Below, in pieces: positions 1 through 6,687 of a stretch of 14,292 nucleotides of DNA. Below the pieces are notes generated by a model that made no database searches, was not told the DNA's origin, and saw only the letters and a list, made by a program, of their open reading frames with translations. Each line of letters opens with the position of its first letter. Within the stretch, counting starts at the first letter, position 1. Position numbers and translations under genes: made by a program. This DNA comes from JAJTZA01 sp041749815 (GTDB lineage Bacteria; Verrucomicrobiota; Verrucomicrobiia; Chthoniobacterales; Terrimicrobiaceae): assembly GCA_041749815.1 (NCBI GenBank), contig JBGTAR010000234.1, positions 1-14,292 of the forward strand, in the 5' to 3' direction.

Positions 1-774
1 GTCATTGGGCCCGGTGGTCCTTATTTTCGCTGGCCGTGGCAGAAAGTCCATAAGGTCAATATTGCGATTGTGACAGCCAGTCTGGCGTATGATCCTGAAA
101 CCCCGACCGCCAATGAGGGGGGAACGGTGCTGGAGGCCGTCACCCGTGATCAGCTGAACATTGGCGTCACCGGCCAGATTCGTTTTGGGGTTTCCGAGAG
201 CAACATGTATGCGTTCCTGTTCGGGGTCAAAAACCCCATTGCGCATGTGATGGGGTATTTTGTGTCCGTGCTGCGCGAGCGCATCGCCACGTTCAAGGCC
301 CCTCCTGCTCAAACCAATGAGGGTTTGTCATTGCCTGAAGATCTCCGGTTTGAGGGTATCTCCATCAATGACCTCCGCAAAAATCTGAATCTTCTCAATG
401 AGGAAATGGACCGCGAGTGCCGAACCTCGGAGGCCCGCTATGGCATCAAACTCGATTCGTCCCTCATCACAGGGATTGATCCGCCCGTGCAAATCGAGTC
501 GGCCCTTGCCGCCATCAACACCGCCCACAATGAAGTCTTTTCCGAAGTGAGTGTTGCCCAGGCGCTGGCCGATCAGCGCATCGAAGAATCCAAACGGGCA
601 GTGGAAATTCAAACCATGCGGGCCGAAGCCGAAGTTGAGCCCCTGCGTTGGCTGGCCGAACAACTCCGCCTCCTGAGAGAGAGCGGCCCGGACGCCATCA
701 GCGGCTACCTGCGCAATGTGAAACTCGATCTCTACCAGCAAGCCCGCAACATCTTTCTCACCCAGAAGCCATGA
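1..774 (+). CDS. SPFH/band-7 (HflK/stomatin-like) membrane protein, 5' partial
   Basis: The reading frame is open from base 1, so the true start lies outside the window; 257 residues are visible. The first visible residues contain GPGGPYFRWPWQKVHKV, the start of the SPFH domain seen in HflK, HflC and stomatins, where a membrane anchor would precede it. The middle part (about residues 55-150) is the core of the SPFH fold. About residues 165-245 are rich in Glu, Ala, Arg and Gln (VAQALADQRIEESKRAVEIQ), which suggests the long helix or coiled coil that oligomerises these proteins into membrane rings. Family members scaffold membrane microdomains or control FtsH-type proteases. The stop overlaps the start of the next gene in ATGA, and that gene encodes a second SPFH protein, so the pair recalls hflK-hflC. 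A methionine-initiated reading from base 70 would cut into the SPFH domain and is not the real start. Family assignment is firm; the exact role is not known. Confidence 0.85.
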   Translation, partial: VIGPGGPYFRWPWQKVHKVNIAIVTASLAYDPETPTANEGGTVLEAVTRDQLNIGVTGQIRFGVSESNMYAFLFGVKNPIAHVMGYFVSVLRERIATFKAPPAQTNEGLSLPEDLRFEGISINDLRKNLNLLNEEMDRECRTSEARYGIKLDSSLITGIDPPVQIESALAAINTAHNEVFSEVSVAQALADQRIEESKRAVEIQTMRAEAEVEPLRWLAEQLRLLRESGPDAISGYLRNVKLDLYQQARNIFLTQKP

Positions 775-1733
775 CATTCCTCACCACGATGGTCATCACG
801 TTTGTGCTTCTGCTGTTTTTTGTACCGCTGCTTCTCTCGGCGTGTCGGTTTTTTTGCCTGTTTGCAGTGGTGAACGAGTGTGAGGCTCAGGTGTTTTTGC
901 TTTTTGGCCGGGTGGCTGGTGTCATCACCGAGCCTGGCCTGCACGTGCTGCCCTTCACCCTCGGGCCGCAGGCGCTGCTCATTCGGTTTTTTGGTGGTGT
1001 TAAAAAGGTGGACCTCCGCCTCGATCAGGAATACCTGCGCAGCCAACCAGTCAACTCCGAAGAAGGCACGCCGATGGGAATCGGGGTTTGGTACGAAATG
1101 CGTGTCCATGATTCCGAAAATTTTCTTTTCAAAAACACTGATCCTCGTGGATCCCTGCGGGCCAATGTCCGGAATGCCGCCGTCCGCTGCCTGAGCAACA
1201 TGCCCCTGCAACACCTGCTTGAGGACCGTCATGGGATGAGCCACCGGGTGAGGGATGAAGTGTCCCCCAAATCCGAGGCCTGGGGCTACGCATTGGGGTC
1301 GGTGTATATCCGCAAGGTCCACTTTCGTGATGCGGCGATGATTGCGCAGATCGAACAAAAAGTCGTGAACCGTCTCCGTCAGGTCACCTCCGCCATCCTC
1401 CAGGAAGGCGCCAATCAGGTTGCCGTCATTAAAAGCAGCGCCGAGCGAACCGCTGCCGTCGAGTTTGCCCGGGCCGGCGCCGTCCGCCCCTACATAGTCG
1501 GCAAGGCCATTCAGGAAATTTCCACTGACAAAGAAATCCTTAATGCGGTCTTCGAAATCCTGGAAACTCAAAAGATGTTGGATGGAGACGTCCACCTGAC
1601 GATTCTTCCCAAAGAATCCGACAGTCTCCTCGGCAAGTTGCTTGCTGCCAACACATCCAACGATAGTCCCAAGCCTTCCGCCAAACCATCGCCAAAACCT
1701 CCAGCGCCTTCCCTTCCACCATTGCCCGAGTGA
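771..1733 (+). CDS. Second SPFH/band-7 family membrane protein
   Basis: The protein has 320 residues. The chosen ATG overlaps the stop of the upstream SPFH gene (ATGA), which indicates translational coupling. Residues 1-35 form a very hydrophobic anchor (FVLLLFFVPLLLSACRFFC). This runs straight into an SPFH core: VNECEAQVFLLFGRVAGV, then EPGLHVLPF near residues 54-62, which matches the conserved EPGLHxxxP turn of stomatin and HflC. Residues 190-260 are helical and rich in Gln, Ala and Glu, as expected for the oligomerisation segment. Residues 298-320 are a low-complexity Pro/Lys/Ser tail, which I do not associate with HflC and which may be a flexible docking segment. No protease domain or catalytic motif is visible. 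With the preceding gene it probably builds a heteromeric membrane complex comparable to HflKC (inference). The neighbouring genes do not name a protease partner. Confidence 0.85.
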   Translation: MTFLTTMVITFVLLLFFVPLLLSACRFFCLFAVVNECEAQVFLLFGRVAGVITEPGLHVLPFTLGPQALLIRFFGGVKKVDLRLDQEYLRSQPVNSEEGTPMGIGVWYEMRVHDSENFLFKNTDPRGSLRANVRNAAVRCLSNMPLQHLLEDRHGMSHRVRDEVSPKSEAWGYALGSVYIRKVHFRDAAMIAQIEQKVVNRLRQVTSAILQEGANQVAVIKSSAERTAAVEFARAGAVRPYIVGKAIQEISTDKEILNAVFEILETQKMLDGDVHLTILPKESDSLLGKLLAANTSNDSPKPSAKPSPKPPAPSLPPLPE

Positions 1734-1841
1734 GGGTTGCGAGTGCCGATTGAGTTGTATCGATCAATCAACGCTCGAAAATCAACACTCATCAATCCTT
1801 TCCTCCCATCCCCGACTTGCAGGCTGTGATACTGTGCGGTG

Positions 1842-3164
1842 ATGGAACTCGGTAACAAAGCATTGCAGATCGTGAACCGGCTGAGGGCGGCGGGGTTCAC
1901 GGCCTTGTACGCGGGGGGAAGCGTTCGGGACATGCTGCTGGGCAAGCCGGCCAAGGATATCGACATTGCGACAAATGCGACCCCGGTGGAGGTTCAGGCG
2001 CTTTTTGATCGAACCGTTCCGGTGGGGGCGCATTTTGGTGTGGTGATCGTGCTGCAGGATGGCACGCCCTTCGAGGTCGCGACATTTCGTGCGGACGGGG
2101 AATATTTGGATGGCCGGCGGCCGGAAGGGGTGTTTTTTACAGATGCGAGGGGAGATGCCCTTCGGCGCGATTTTACGATCAACGGACTGTTCTTGGACCC
2201 TGTGACAGGTGACGTGATCGACCATGTGGGCGGGAGGCAGGATTTGGAAAATGGGGTTCTTCGGGCCATCGGAAATGCTTCCGAGCGTTTTCAGGAAGAT
2301 TATCTACGCGTCCTGCGGGGGGTGCGTTTTGCGGCGGCACTAAATCTCACCATCGACCCGGACACTTGGAAGGGCCTGCGAAGTGCGGTGACCGGGATTG
2401 GAGCCGTGAGCGCCGAGCGGATCCGTGAGGAGTTGGTTAAAATTTTTACGGCGCCCACCCGGGTTCGAGGGCTGGACTTGTTGGACGAAAGCGGTTTGTT
2501 GGCCATTTTGCTGCCTGAGGTTGAGGATCTGAAGGGTTGCGAACAACCTCCAGAATTTCACCCGGAGGGGGATGTGTTTGTTCACACCCGCATCATGCTG
2601 GGGATGCTTGGTCCGGACGTCTCCCCGGCTCTCGCATTTGGCGTGCTGCTCCACGATATCGGAAAACCCCCCTGTTTTTTTCGGGATGACACCGGACGCA
2701 TTCGCTTTAACGGTCATGAGCACGTCGGTGCAAAAATGGCTGAGGACATCCTTCGTCGTTTGAAGTTTTCAAATCATGAAATCTTTGCGGCTGTGGAGAT
2801 GGTAAGAAACCACATGGCTTTTAAAGATGCGCCAAACATGCGCACCGCCAAACTCCGGAGATTTATTGCTCGCGAGACATTCACCGAGGAACTCGAACTC
2901 CACCGCGTGGACTGTGGCAGCAGCCACGGATCACTCGATATCTATGATTTTTTGAAAACCCGTCGGGAGGACTTCGCCAACGAACCGATCATCCCCCCCC
3001 GCCTGGTCACCGGGGCCGACCTCATCGCACTGGGGTGGAAACCGGGCCCGGCCTTTCGTGAGGCCCTTGAGACCATTCACAATCATCAGATGGAAGGGAC
3101 TCTCACCACACGAGAACAGGCGATCGAGTGGATACAAAGGGAGTTCCTGCAAGCTGAGGAATAA
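1842..3164 (+). CDS. cca: CCA tRNA nucleotidyltransferase / poly(A) polymerase family protein with HD domain
   Basis: The 440-residue protein adds or repairs the 3' CCA end of tRNAs in the cytoplasm, or is the related poly(A) polymerase; sequence alone does not fully separate the two. The class II nucleotidyltransferase head is clear. YAGGSVRDMLLGKPAKDIDI (residues 23-42) carries the GGxxRD motif and metal-binding Asp39 and Asp41. RRDFTINGLF (108-117) is the next signature, and ERFQEDYLRVLRGVRFA (148-164) is the conserved neck motif. An HD phosphohydrolase-like domain follows, with HDIGKP at 271-276 and HEHVGA at 292-297, as in bacterial CCA enzymes that trim or repair tRNA. GTG at 1839 directly precedes this ATG; I prefer the ATG. 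No strong Shine-Dalgarno sequence is visible. It stands alone between the SPFH pair and a terminator. Confidence 0.9.
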   Translation: MELGNKALQIVNRLRAAGFTALYAGGSVRDMLLGKPAKDIDIATNATPVEVQALFDRTVPVGAHFGVVIVLQDGTPFEVATFRADGEYLDGRRPEGVFFTDARGDALRRDFTINGLFLDPVTGDVIDHVGGRQDLENGVLRAIGNASERFQEDYLRVLRGVRFAAALNLTIDPDTWKGLRSAVTGIGAVSAERIREELVKIFTAPTRVRGLDLLDESGLLAILLPEVEDLKGCEQPPEFHPEGDVFVHTRIMLGMLGPDVSPALAFGVLLHDIGKPPCFFRDDTGRIRFNGHEHVGAKMAEDILRRLKFSNHEIFAAVEMVRNHMAFKDAPNMRTAKLRRFIARETFTEELELHRVDCGSSHGSLDIYDFLKTRREDFANEPIIPPRLVTGADLIALGWKPGPAFREALETIHNHQMEGTLTTREQAIEWIQREFLQAEE

Positions 3165-3165
3165 T

Positions 3166-3195
3166 GCCGAGCCAACGTCGGCTTGTCGTTTTTTT
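3166..3195 (+). terminator. Probable rho-independent terminator after cca
   Basis: GCCGA (3166-3170) pairs with TCGGC (3178-3182) around a 7-base loop, and seven T residues follow at 3189-3195 after a short spacer. It begins two bases after the cca stop codon. The stem is short (5 bp), so strength is uncertain. Confidence 0.55.
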
Positions 3196-3255
3196 AACAA
3201 ACCGTGACAGCCACTTTGCGGGGATGGCATATGCACAAATTTATTATTCTATCCT

Positions 3256-3696
3256 TTACCGAGCCTCGATCTCACGAAAGGGATTGATCACACGGACACC
3301 GCCGTAGTCCTGGTTGTGGTTGAGGTCTTCGGTGAAGAGTTCGCGGGCACCGCTGGTCTGGGCGGCAGCCAGAATCATGGCATCCCAGAGTGAGAGCTGC
3401 CAGCGGGATTGTAGCGAGAGTCCGAGCCGGAAGAGGGCAAGAGAATTATCTATGACGAGCCATAGGCAGAAATCGCCTATGAGAGCGGTGGCTTCCACAG
3501 GGAGATGTCCCTGGCGGACAAAATTGACGTGGAATTCCTGGAGCACTTGCACGCTGATGACAGTTTTTCCCGGCTGCAGCCACGCCTGTTCGATCAGGGA
3601 CTGCGCGACTGCTCGCTTGGTCGGGGCATCGAGATCGTAAGCGTAAAGAAGGACGTTCGTATCCAGAAAGCGTTCAGCGGGCATGGGCTTGATCAC
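3256..3696 (-). CDS. vapC: PIN-domain ribonuclease toxin (VapC-like)
   Basis: The 146-residue protein spans a single PIN domain and is predicted to be a metal-dependent ribonuclease that blocks translation when its antitoxin is lost. The acidic active-site residues are in order: Asp12 in FLDTNVLLYAYD, Glu54 in VLQEF, Asp105 in LSLWDAMILAAA and Asp124 in LFTEDLN. The C-terminal GGVRVINPF is also typical of the family. The start used is GTG at 3696, because a GGAGG lies 14 bases upstream (plus-strand 3711-3715). An alternative ATG four codons later (3684) would give MPAERFLDTN. Either start lies inside the end of the antitoxin gene, so the two are translationally coupled. All active-site acids are present, so the toxin looks intact. 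Its RNA target cannot be inferred. Confidence 0.88.
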   Translation of the reverse strand: MIKPMPAERFLDTNVLLYAYDLDAPTKRAVAQSLIEQAWLQPGKTVISVQVLQEFHVNFVRQGHLPVEATALIGDFCLWLVIDNSLALFRLGLSLQSRWQLSLWDAMILAAAQTSGARELFTEDLNHNQDYGGVRVINPFREIEAR

Positions 3697-3895
3697 GGGT
3701 GAGAGGCTGTCCTCCGAGGTGGTAGCCGTGGCGCAAACGAGCTAGAGCATCGGCAGGGGGTGCGGCAGGTGCCTCCTCGCGGAGAACAGTCTCCAACCCT
3801 TCGATAACAAGGCTTTTAATGGAGGTACGCCGACGTGCAGCGGCGATTTTTGTCCGCTCCAAGATAGCATCAGGCAAATCAATCGTGGTCTTCAT
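3674..3895 (-). CDS. vapB: Ribbon-helix-helix antitoxin (VapB-like)
   Basis: This is a short protein of 73 residues encoded just ahead of the PIN toxin, overlapping it by 23 bases. The N-terminus MKTTIDLPDAILERTKIAAA followed by RRRTSIKSLVIEGLETVL (residues 1-38) has the pattern of a ribbon-helix-helix DNA-binding domain: one short strand, then two helices. Residues 39-73 are Ala/Pro-rich and then basic (LARLRHGYHLGG), suited to wrap and inhibit the toxin. The start chosen is ATG at 3895, where the RHH fold begins. The frame stays open for 20 codons further to another ATG at 3955, but that extension (MGFYPLLLDLRY...) does not resemble the family and covers the likely promoter. Antitoxins of this type usually repress their own operon, and a near-palindrome covers the start codon. 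Confidence 0.82.
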   Translation of the reverse strand: MKTTIDLPDAILERTKIAAARRRTSIKSLVIEGLETVLREEAPAAPPADALARLRHGYHLGGQPLTRDQAHAR

Positions 3896-3909
3896 ATATG
3901 GCCATAAAT
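3894..3909. promoter_or_regulatory. Near-palindromic operator candidate for vapBC
   Basis: A 16-bp dyad centred on TATGGCCATA (3897-3906, a perfect 10-bp palindrome) extends with one mismatch per arm to 3894-3909. It overlaps the antitoxin start codon and a possible -10 box. RHH antitoxins bind short palindromes at this position in related operons, so an autoregulatory role is likely but inferred. Confidence 0.45.
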
Positions 3910-3933
3910 ATGGGATTATGTAGCGGAGATCAA
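3905..3933 (-). promoter_or_regulatory. Possible vapBC promoter
   Basis: Read on the minus strand, TTGATC (plus 3928-3933) and TATTTA (plus 3905-3910) are separated by 17 bp. The -10 match is poor. Transcription would begin almost at the antitoxin ATG, fitting the lack of a Shine-Dalgarno sequence before it. Confidence 0.25.
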
Positions 3934-4029
3934 GGAGTAGTGGATAAAATCCCATTCATGGTGTGGCGAGTTTCTTCACAAAAGCCCCGGCAATTTGAAA
4001 AGTCGGCTTCACTGCGAAAGATTTCTCAT

Positions 4030-4047
4030 CGTGCCAGGGAAGGCACG
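4030..4047. repeat. Small hairpin CGTGCC-6-GGCACG
   Basis: A 6-bp perfect stem with a 6-base loop lies in the gene-free region. No poly-T follows on either strand, so I do not call it a terminator. It may be an RNA stability element or chance. Confidence 0.3.
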
Positions 4048-4130
4048 GATCCACATTGACCTCCGGCTTAGTCCATATCCTAAAAGATCAGCATGACCGA
4101 GGACGTCCTGCTCGCCTCCCCCCAACCAAC

Positions 4131-4152
4131 GGACAGCGACGGAGCGCTGTCC
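4131..4152. repeat. Strong dyad/hairpin, REP-like element or aminotransferase 3' hairpin
   Basis: GGACAGCG (4131-4138) and CGCTGTCC (4145-4152) form a perfect 8-bp GC-rich stem around a 6-base loop. It lies 44-65 bases downstream of the aminotransferase stop on that gene's transcript, without a T-run. The compact GC-rich form in intergenic DNA suits a dispersed REP-like element. Only one copy is seen in this window, so repetition in the genome is not shown here. Confidence 0.5.
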
Positions 4153-4195
4153 CTACCATTGATGGGTTGTTGTTCGATTGATCTAAGTCGCTTGT

Positions 4196-5359
4196 TTACA
4201 GCGACTTCGAGAACTCTTCGATACGGTCTAGGCCGGTTTTGATGACGTCTAGGCTTGTCGCGTAGCTGAGGCGGATGGTGTCATCATTACCGAAGGCGAC
4301 TCCGGGAACAACGGCCACGTTAGCCTTGCTGAGAAGGCGGTCAGAGAAATTCTGGGATTTCAGCCCAAAGCTGCTCACATCCGCCAGCACATAAAACGCA
4401 CCCAAAGGTTTCACCGCACGCAATCCGGCAATCGATGAAATCCGCTCATACATGTATTCGCGGCGGATATCAAACTCATCACGCATGTCGGTCACCACTT
4501 GCTGATCTCCCAGCAGGGCGGCCAAACCGCCTTTTTGAGCAAAAGAGCAGGGGTTCGAAGTGGTGTGGCTTTGGAGGGAATCAATCGCACGGGCGATTTC
4601 CTCAGAGGCTCCAAGGTAGCCCAAGCGCCAACCCGTCATCGCATACGCCTTGCTGAATCCATTGACGGTGATGGTGAGGTCGTAGGCTTCCGGAGTGAGC
4701 GAACCGATGCTGACATGCTCGGCATCATCATAGATGAGTTTCTCGTAAATCTCGTCAGAGAGAATATAAATATCTTCTTCAGCAGCCACTTCACTGATGG
4801 CCCGGAGTTCGTCCTTGGTGTAGATCGAGCCGGTGGGGTTGCCGGGGGTGTTGATGATCACCATTTTGGTCCTTGGTGTCATCGCATTTTCAAAATCTTC
4901 TGCGGTCAACTTCCAGGAATTGGCTTCCGTGGTTTGAACGATGACTGGTTCAGCACCGGCCAAACGGACCATCTCAGGGTAGCTCAACCAGTAGGGAGCC
5001 GGGATAATAACCTCGTCGCCGGGGTTGCAGAGAGCGGCGATGGCATTAAAACACGATTGTTTGGCTCCGCTGCTGACGATGACCTGGCTGGCTTTGTAGG
5101 TCAGGCCATTATCTTTCGAGAATTTTTCGCTGATGGCCTGGCGAAGCTCAGGCATGCCGGAGCTGGGTGTGTATTTCGTGAATCCTTCATTCAGGGCCTC
5201 AATGGCAGCGGCCTTGATGTGTTCAGGCGTGTCCATGTCCGGCTCTCCAGCTCCAAATCCGCAGACATCCACGCCTTCGGCGCGAAGTGCCTTGGCTTTG
5301 CTGTCAATGGCAAGGGTGAGAGAAGGGGTGATTTCAGTGAGTCGATTTGCGAGTTCCAT
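4196..5359 (-). CDS. aspC: Class I pyridoxal-phosphate aminotransferase (aspartate aminotransferase type)
   Basis: The 387-residue cytoplasmic enzyme should transfer the amino group between aspartate (or a similar amino acid) and 2-oxoglutarate. Family landmarks occur in order: GFGAGEPDMDTP (34-45), YTPSSGMPELR (63-73), NTPGNPTG (170-177) with the conserved Asn174, SDEIYEKLIY (201-210) with Asp202 contacting the cofactor, and GFSKAYAMTGWRLGY (234-248) with the Schiff-base lysine at 237. Arg363 in IRLSYA is the expected substrate-carboxylate arginine. Length and motifs fit the Thermus/Bacillus-type subgroup of aspartate aminotransferases; a prephenate or other specificity cannot be excluded. 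The start is ATG at 5359, where homology begins. An upstream in-frame TTG at 5404 is part of the promoter -35 box and is rejected. It is transcribed divergently from the TauE-type permease gene. Confidence 0.92.
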   Translation of the reverse strand: MELANRLTEITPSLTLAIDSKAKALRAEGVDVCGFGAGEPDMDTPEHIKAAAIEALNEGFTKYTPSSGMPELRQAISEKFSKDNGLTYKASQVIVSSGAKQSCFNAIAALCNPGDEVIIPAPYWLSYPEMVRLAGAEPVIVQTTEANSWKLTAEDFENAMTPRTKMVIINTPGNPTGSIYTKDELRAISEVAAEEDIYILSDEIYEKLIYDDAEHVSIGSLTPEAYDLTITVNGFSKAYAMTGWRLGYLGASEEIARAIDSLQSHTTSNPCSFAQKGGLAALLGDQQVVTDMRDEFDIRREYMYERISSIAGLRAVKPLGAFYVLADVSSFGLKSQNFSDRLLSKANVAVVPGVAFGNDDTIRLSYATSLDVIKTGLDRIEEFSKSL

Positions 5360-5374
5360 ACGGGCGAGTTGGCG

Positions 5375-5404
5375 AAGGTAAGGGCAGTGGCACCGGGCCG
5401 TCAA
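5375..5404 (-). promoter_or_regulatory. Likely sigma-70-type promoter of the aminotransferase gene
   Basis: Read on the minus strand, TTGACG (plus 5399-5404) and TACCTT (plus 5375-5380) are 18 bp apart. The -35 box is close to consensus and the -10 box moderate. The transcript would start about 8 bases before the ATG, a very short leader, which agrees with the absence of a Shine-Dalgarno sequence. Confidence 0.4.
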
Positions 5405-5464
5405 TCGCTTTCCAATATTAATTCCCTCGCTTGCGGGGCAGGAATCTTTTTTGATCAGGGAAGA

Positions 5465-6304
5465 ATGGAAGAACTGACCTTTGATATTCTGATCTCGGTC
5501 GCGGCCTTTGTGGCCGGCGTTCTGGGCTCTCTCATTGGTCTGGGCGGGGGGGTGATTATCACTCCGGTTCTGGTGCTGGGGTTCGGGGTGGACATTCGTT
5601 ATGCGATGGGCGCGGCGCTGGCTTCGGTGATTGCCACGTCCTCCGGAGCGGCGGCCGCCTTCCTTCGAGACGGGATTTCCAATATGCGCATTGGGCTGTT
5701 TCTTTGCGTGGCGACCACCGTGGGGGCTGTGTGTGGTGCCATGCTGGCCGTCGTTCTGGATCAGTCCGTGCTTTCGGTGATTTTTGGAGTCGCCCTCTTG
5801 GTCACCGTTGTGCTGTCGCTACGCAAAAACCCTGACGCGGCAGGTTCCAAAATTCATTCCGACCCCCTGGCGGAAAAACTCCGCCTTCCGGGGACCATGC
5901 CAACCGAGCACGGACCAGAAAACTACGGTGTTCAACGCGTCATTCCCGGGTTTGCGATGATGTGGGTGGCCGGTGTGCTGTCAGGGCTGCTGGGCATCGG
6001 GTCGGGCGCCTTCAAAGTTGTTGCGATGGACCAACTCATGCGGATCCCCTTCAAAGTCACCACGGCCACCAGCAATTTTATGATTGGTGTGACGGCGGCC
6101 GCCAGCGTGGGCATTTATCTCAAGCGGGGATATCTCGACCCGGCTCTGGTGGCACCGGTTGCCCTTGGTGTGCTGGCCGGGGCCTTTGTGGGGGCGAAGC
6201 TCCTGCCTGTGGCTCCCGTGAAACTCTTGCGCATTATTTTTCTGTCCCTTGTCTCGGTGATCGCCGTTCAGATGGTGCTTCGAGGAGTTGGGGTCAATTT
6301 TTAA
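5465..6304 (+). CDS. TauE/SafE family membrane permease
   Basis: The 279-residue inner-membrane protein is predicted to move an organic or inorganic anion; sulfite, sulfoacetate or other sulfur compounds are known for some relatives. The two half-repeats typical of the family are visible. The first begins GSLIGLGGGVIITPVLVLG (21-39) and the second SGLLGIGSGAFKVVAM (173-188). Each is followed by hydrophobic segments, about eight membrane helices in all, and the halves are separated by a polar loop at about 120-158. ATG at 5465 is chosen because AGGGA lies just upstream and the first helix follows directly. The frame is open far upstream, but that part is antisense to the aminotransferase gene. 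A DUF1634 protein follows one base after the stop codon, a frequent pairing for this family. The substrate cannot be told from the sequence. Confidence 0.88.
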   Translation: MEELTFDILISVAAFVAGVLGSLIGLGGGVIITPVLVLGFGVDIRYAMGAALASVIATSSGAAAAFLRDGISNMRIGLFLCVATTVGAVCGAMLAVVLDQSVLSVIFGVALLVTVVLSLRKNPDAAGSKIHSDPLAEKLRLPGTMPTEHGPENYGVQRVIPGFAMMWVAGVLSGLLGIGSGAFKVVAMDQLMRIPFKVTTATSNFMIGVTAAASVGIYLKRGYLDPALVAPVALGVLAGAFVGAKLLPVAPVKLLRIIFLSLVSVIAVQMVLRGVGVNF

Positions 6305-6305
6305 G

Positions 6306-6680
6306 ATGATCAAAGACACCCAAATCCAAAAAGGGCTGGCCCGGATGATGCTTGGAGGAACGCTCATTGCGGCGACCCTCATGTTGGCCGGACTGATTTG
6401 GTATTTGTCGGCGAACCCGGGCATCAAATCAGGGGACCATATTTTTTCTGGAGAGCCGAAATATTTTGAGAATCCCGTGCAGATGTTTCAACGAGCTCTC
6501 GATATGAGCGAGGTCGGTCACCGCCGCAGTTTTTTGATGATTGGGATTCTCCTGCTTCTGATCAACCCCGCCTTGCGCGTGGCTTTTGCCGCGCTTGGAT
6601 TTGTGGCACAAAAAGACAGGCTTTATGCGGGGATCAGTCTTTTTGTTTTTGCGGTGCTGGTCTTCAGCTTTTTCTGGTGA
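6306..6680 (+). CDS. DUF1634 family small membrane protein
   Basis: This 124-residue protein has three predicted membrane helices, at about 15-35, 76-99 and 105-123. The features recall DUF1634: an N-terminal LARMMLGGTLIAATLMLAG helix, a polar loop with LSANPG and a phenylalanine/proline segment (KYFENPVQ), then MSEVGHRRSFLMIGILLLLI with the conserved small-residue turn before helix two. It begins one base after the permease stop. An in-frame TTG at 6288, which would overlap the permease, is less likely than this ATG. DUF1634 genes often follow TauE/SafE genes, so a partner or accessory subunit role is plausible, but no biochemical function is known to me. Confidence 0.75.
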   Translation: MIKDTQIQKGLARMMLGGTLIAATLMLAGLIWYLSANPGIKSGDHIFSGEPKYFENPVQMFQRALDMSEVGHRRSFLMIGILLLLINPALRVAFAALGFVAQKDRLYAGISLFVFAVLVFSFFW

Positions 6681-6687
6681 GGAGGTT

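Larger units (their letters stand above)
3896..4195. other. Gene-free region between vapBC and the aminotransferase gene
   Basis: These 300 bases carry no convincing gene on either strand. They hold the vapBC control region at the left, an 8-bp inverted repeat (ATGGGATT at 3910-3917 and AATCCCAT at 3948-3955), a small hairpin at 4030-4047 and a strong dyad at 4131-4152. On the minus strand the right part is the 3' untranslated region of the aminotransferase gene, so the hairpins may end or stabilise that transcript. There is no T-run next to either hairpin. Confidence 0.6.

Noticed and set aside
732..1595. 287-codon minus-strand open frame opposite the second SPFH gene
   Set aside because: Antisense to a clear SPFH protein; the translation has no family features.
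3896..3955. N-terminal extension of the antitoxin from ATG 3955
   Set aside because: The 20 extra residues do not fit an RHH antitoxin and cover the likely promoter; kept only as an alternative.
5360..5404. N-terminal extension of the aminotransferase from TTG 5404
   Set aside because: The TTG is part of a good -35 box and the 15 extra residues do not resemble the family.
4499..5464. Long open frame on the plus strand running across the aminotransferase gene into the permease gene
   Set aside because: It is antisense to a well-conserved aminotransferase and shows no domain; the permease start at 5465 is supported by an upstream AGGGA and the first membrane helix.
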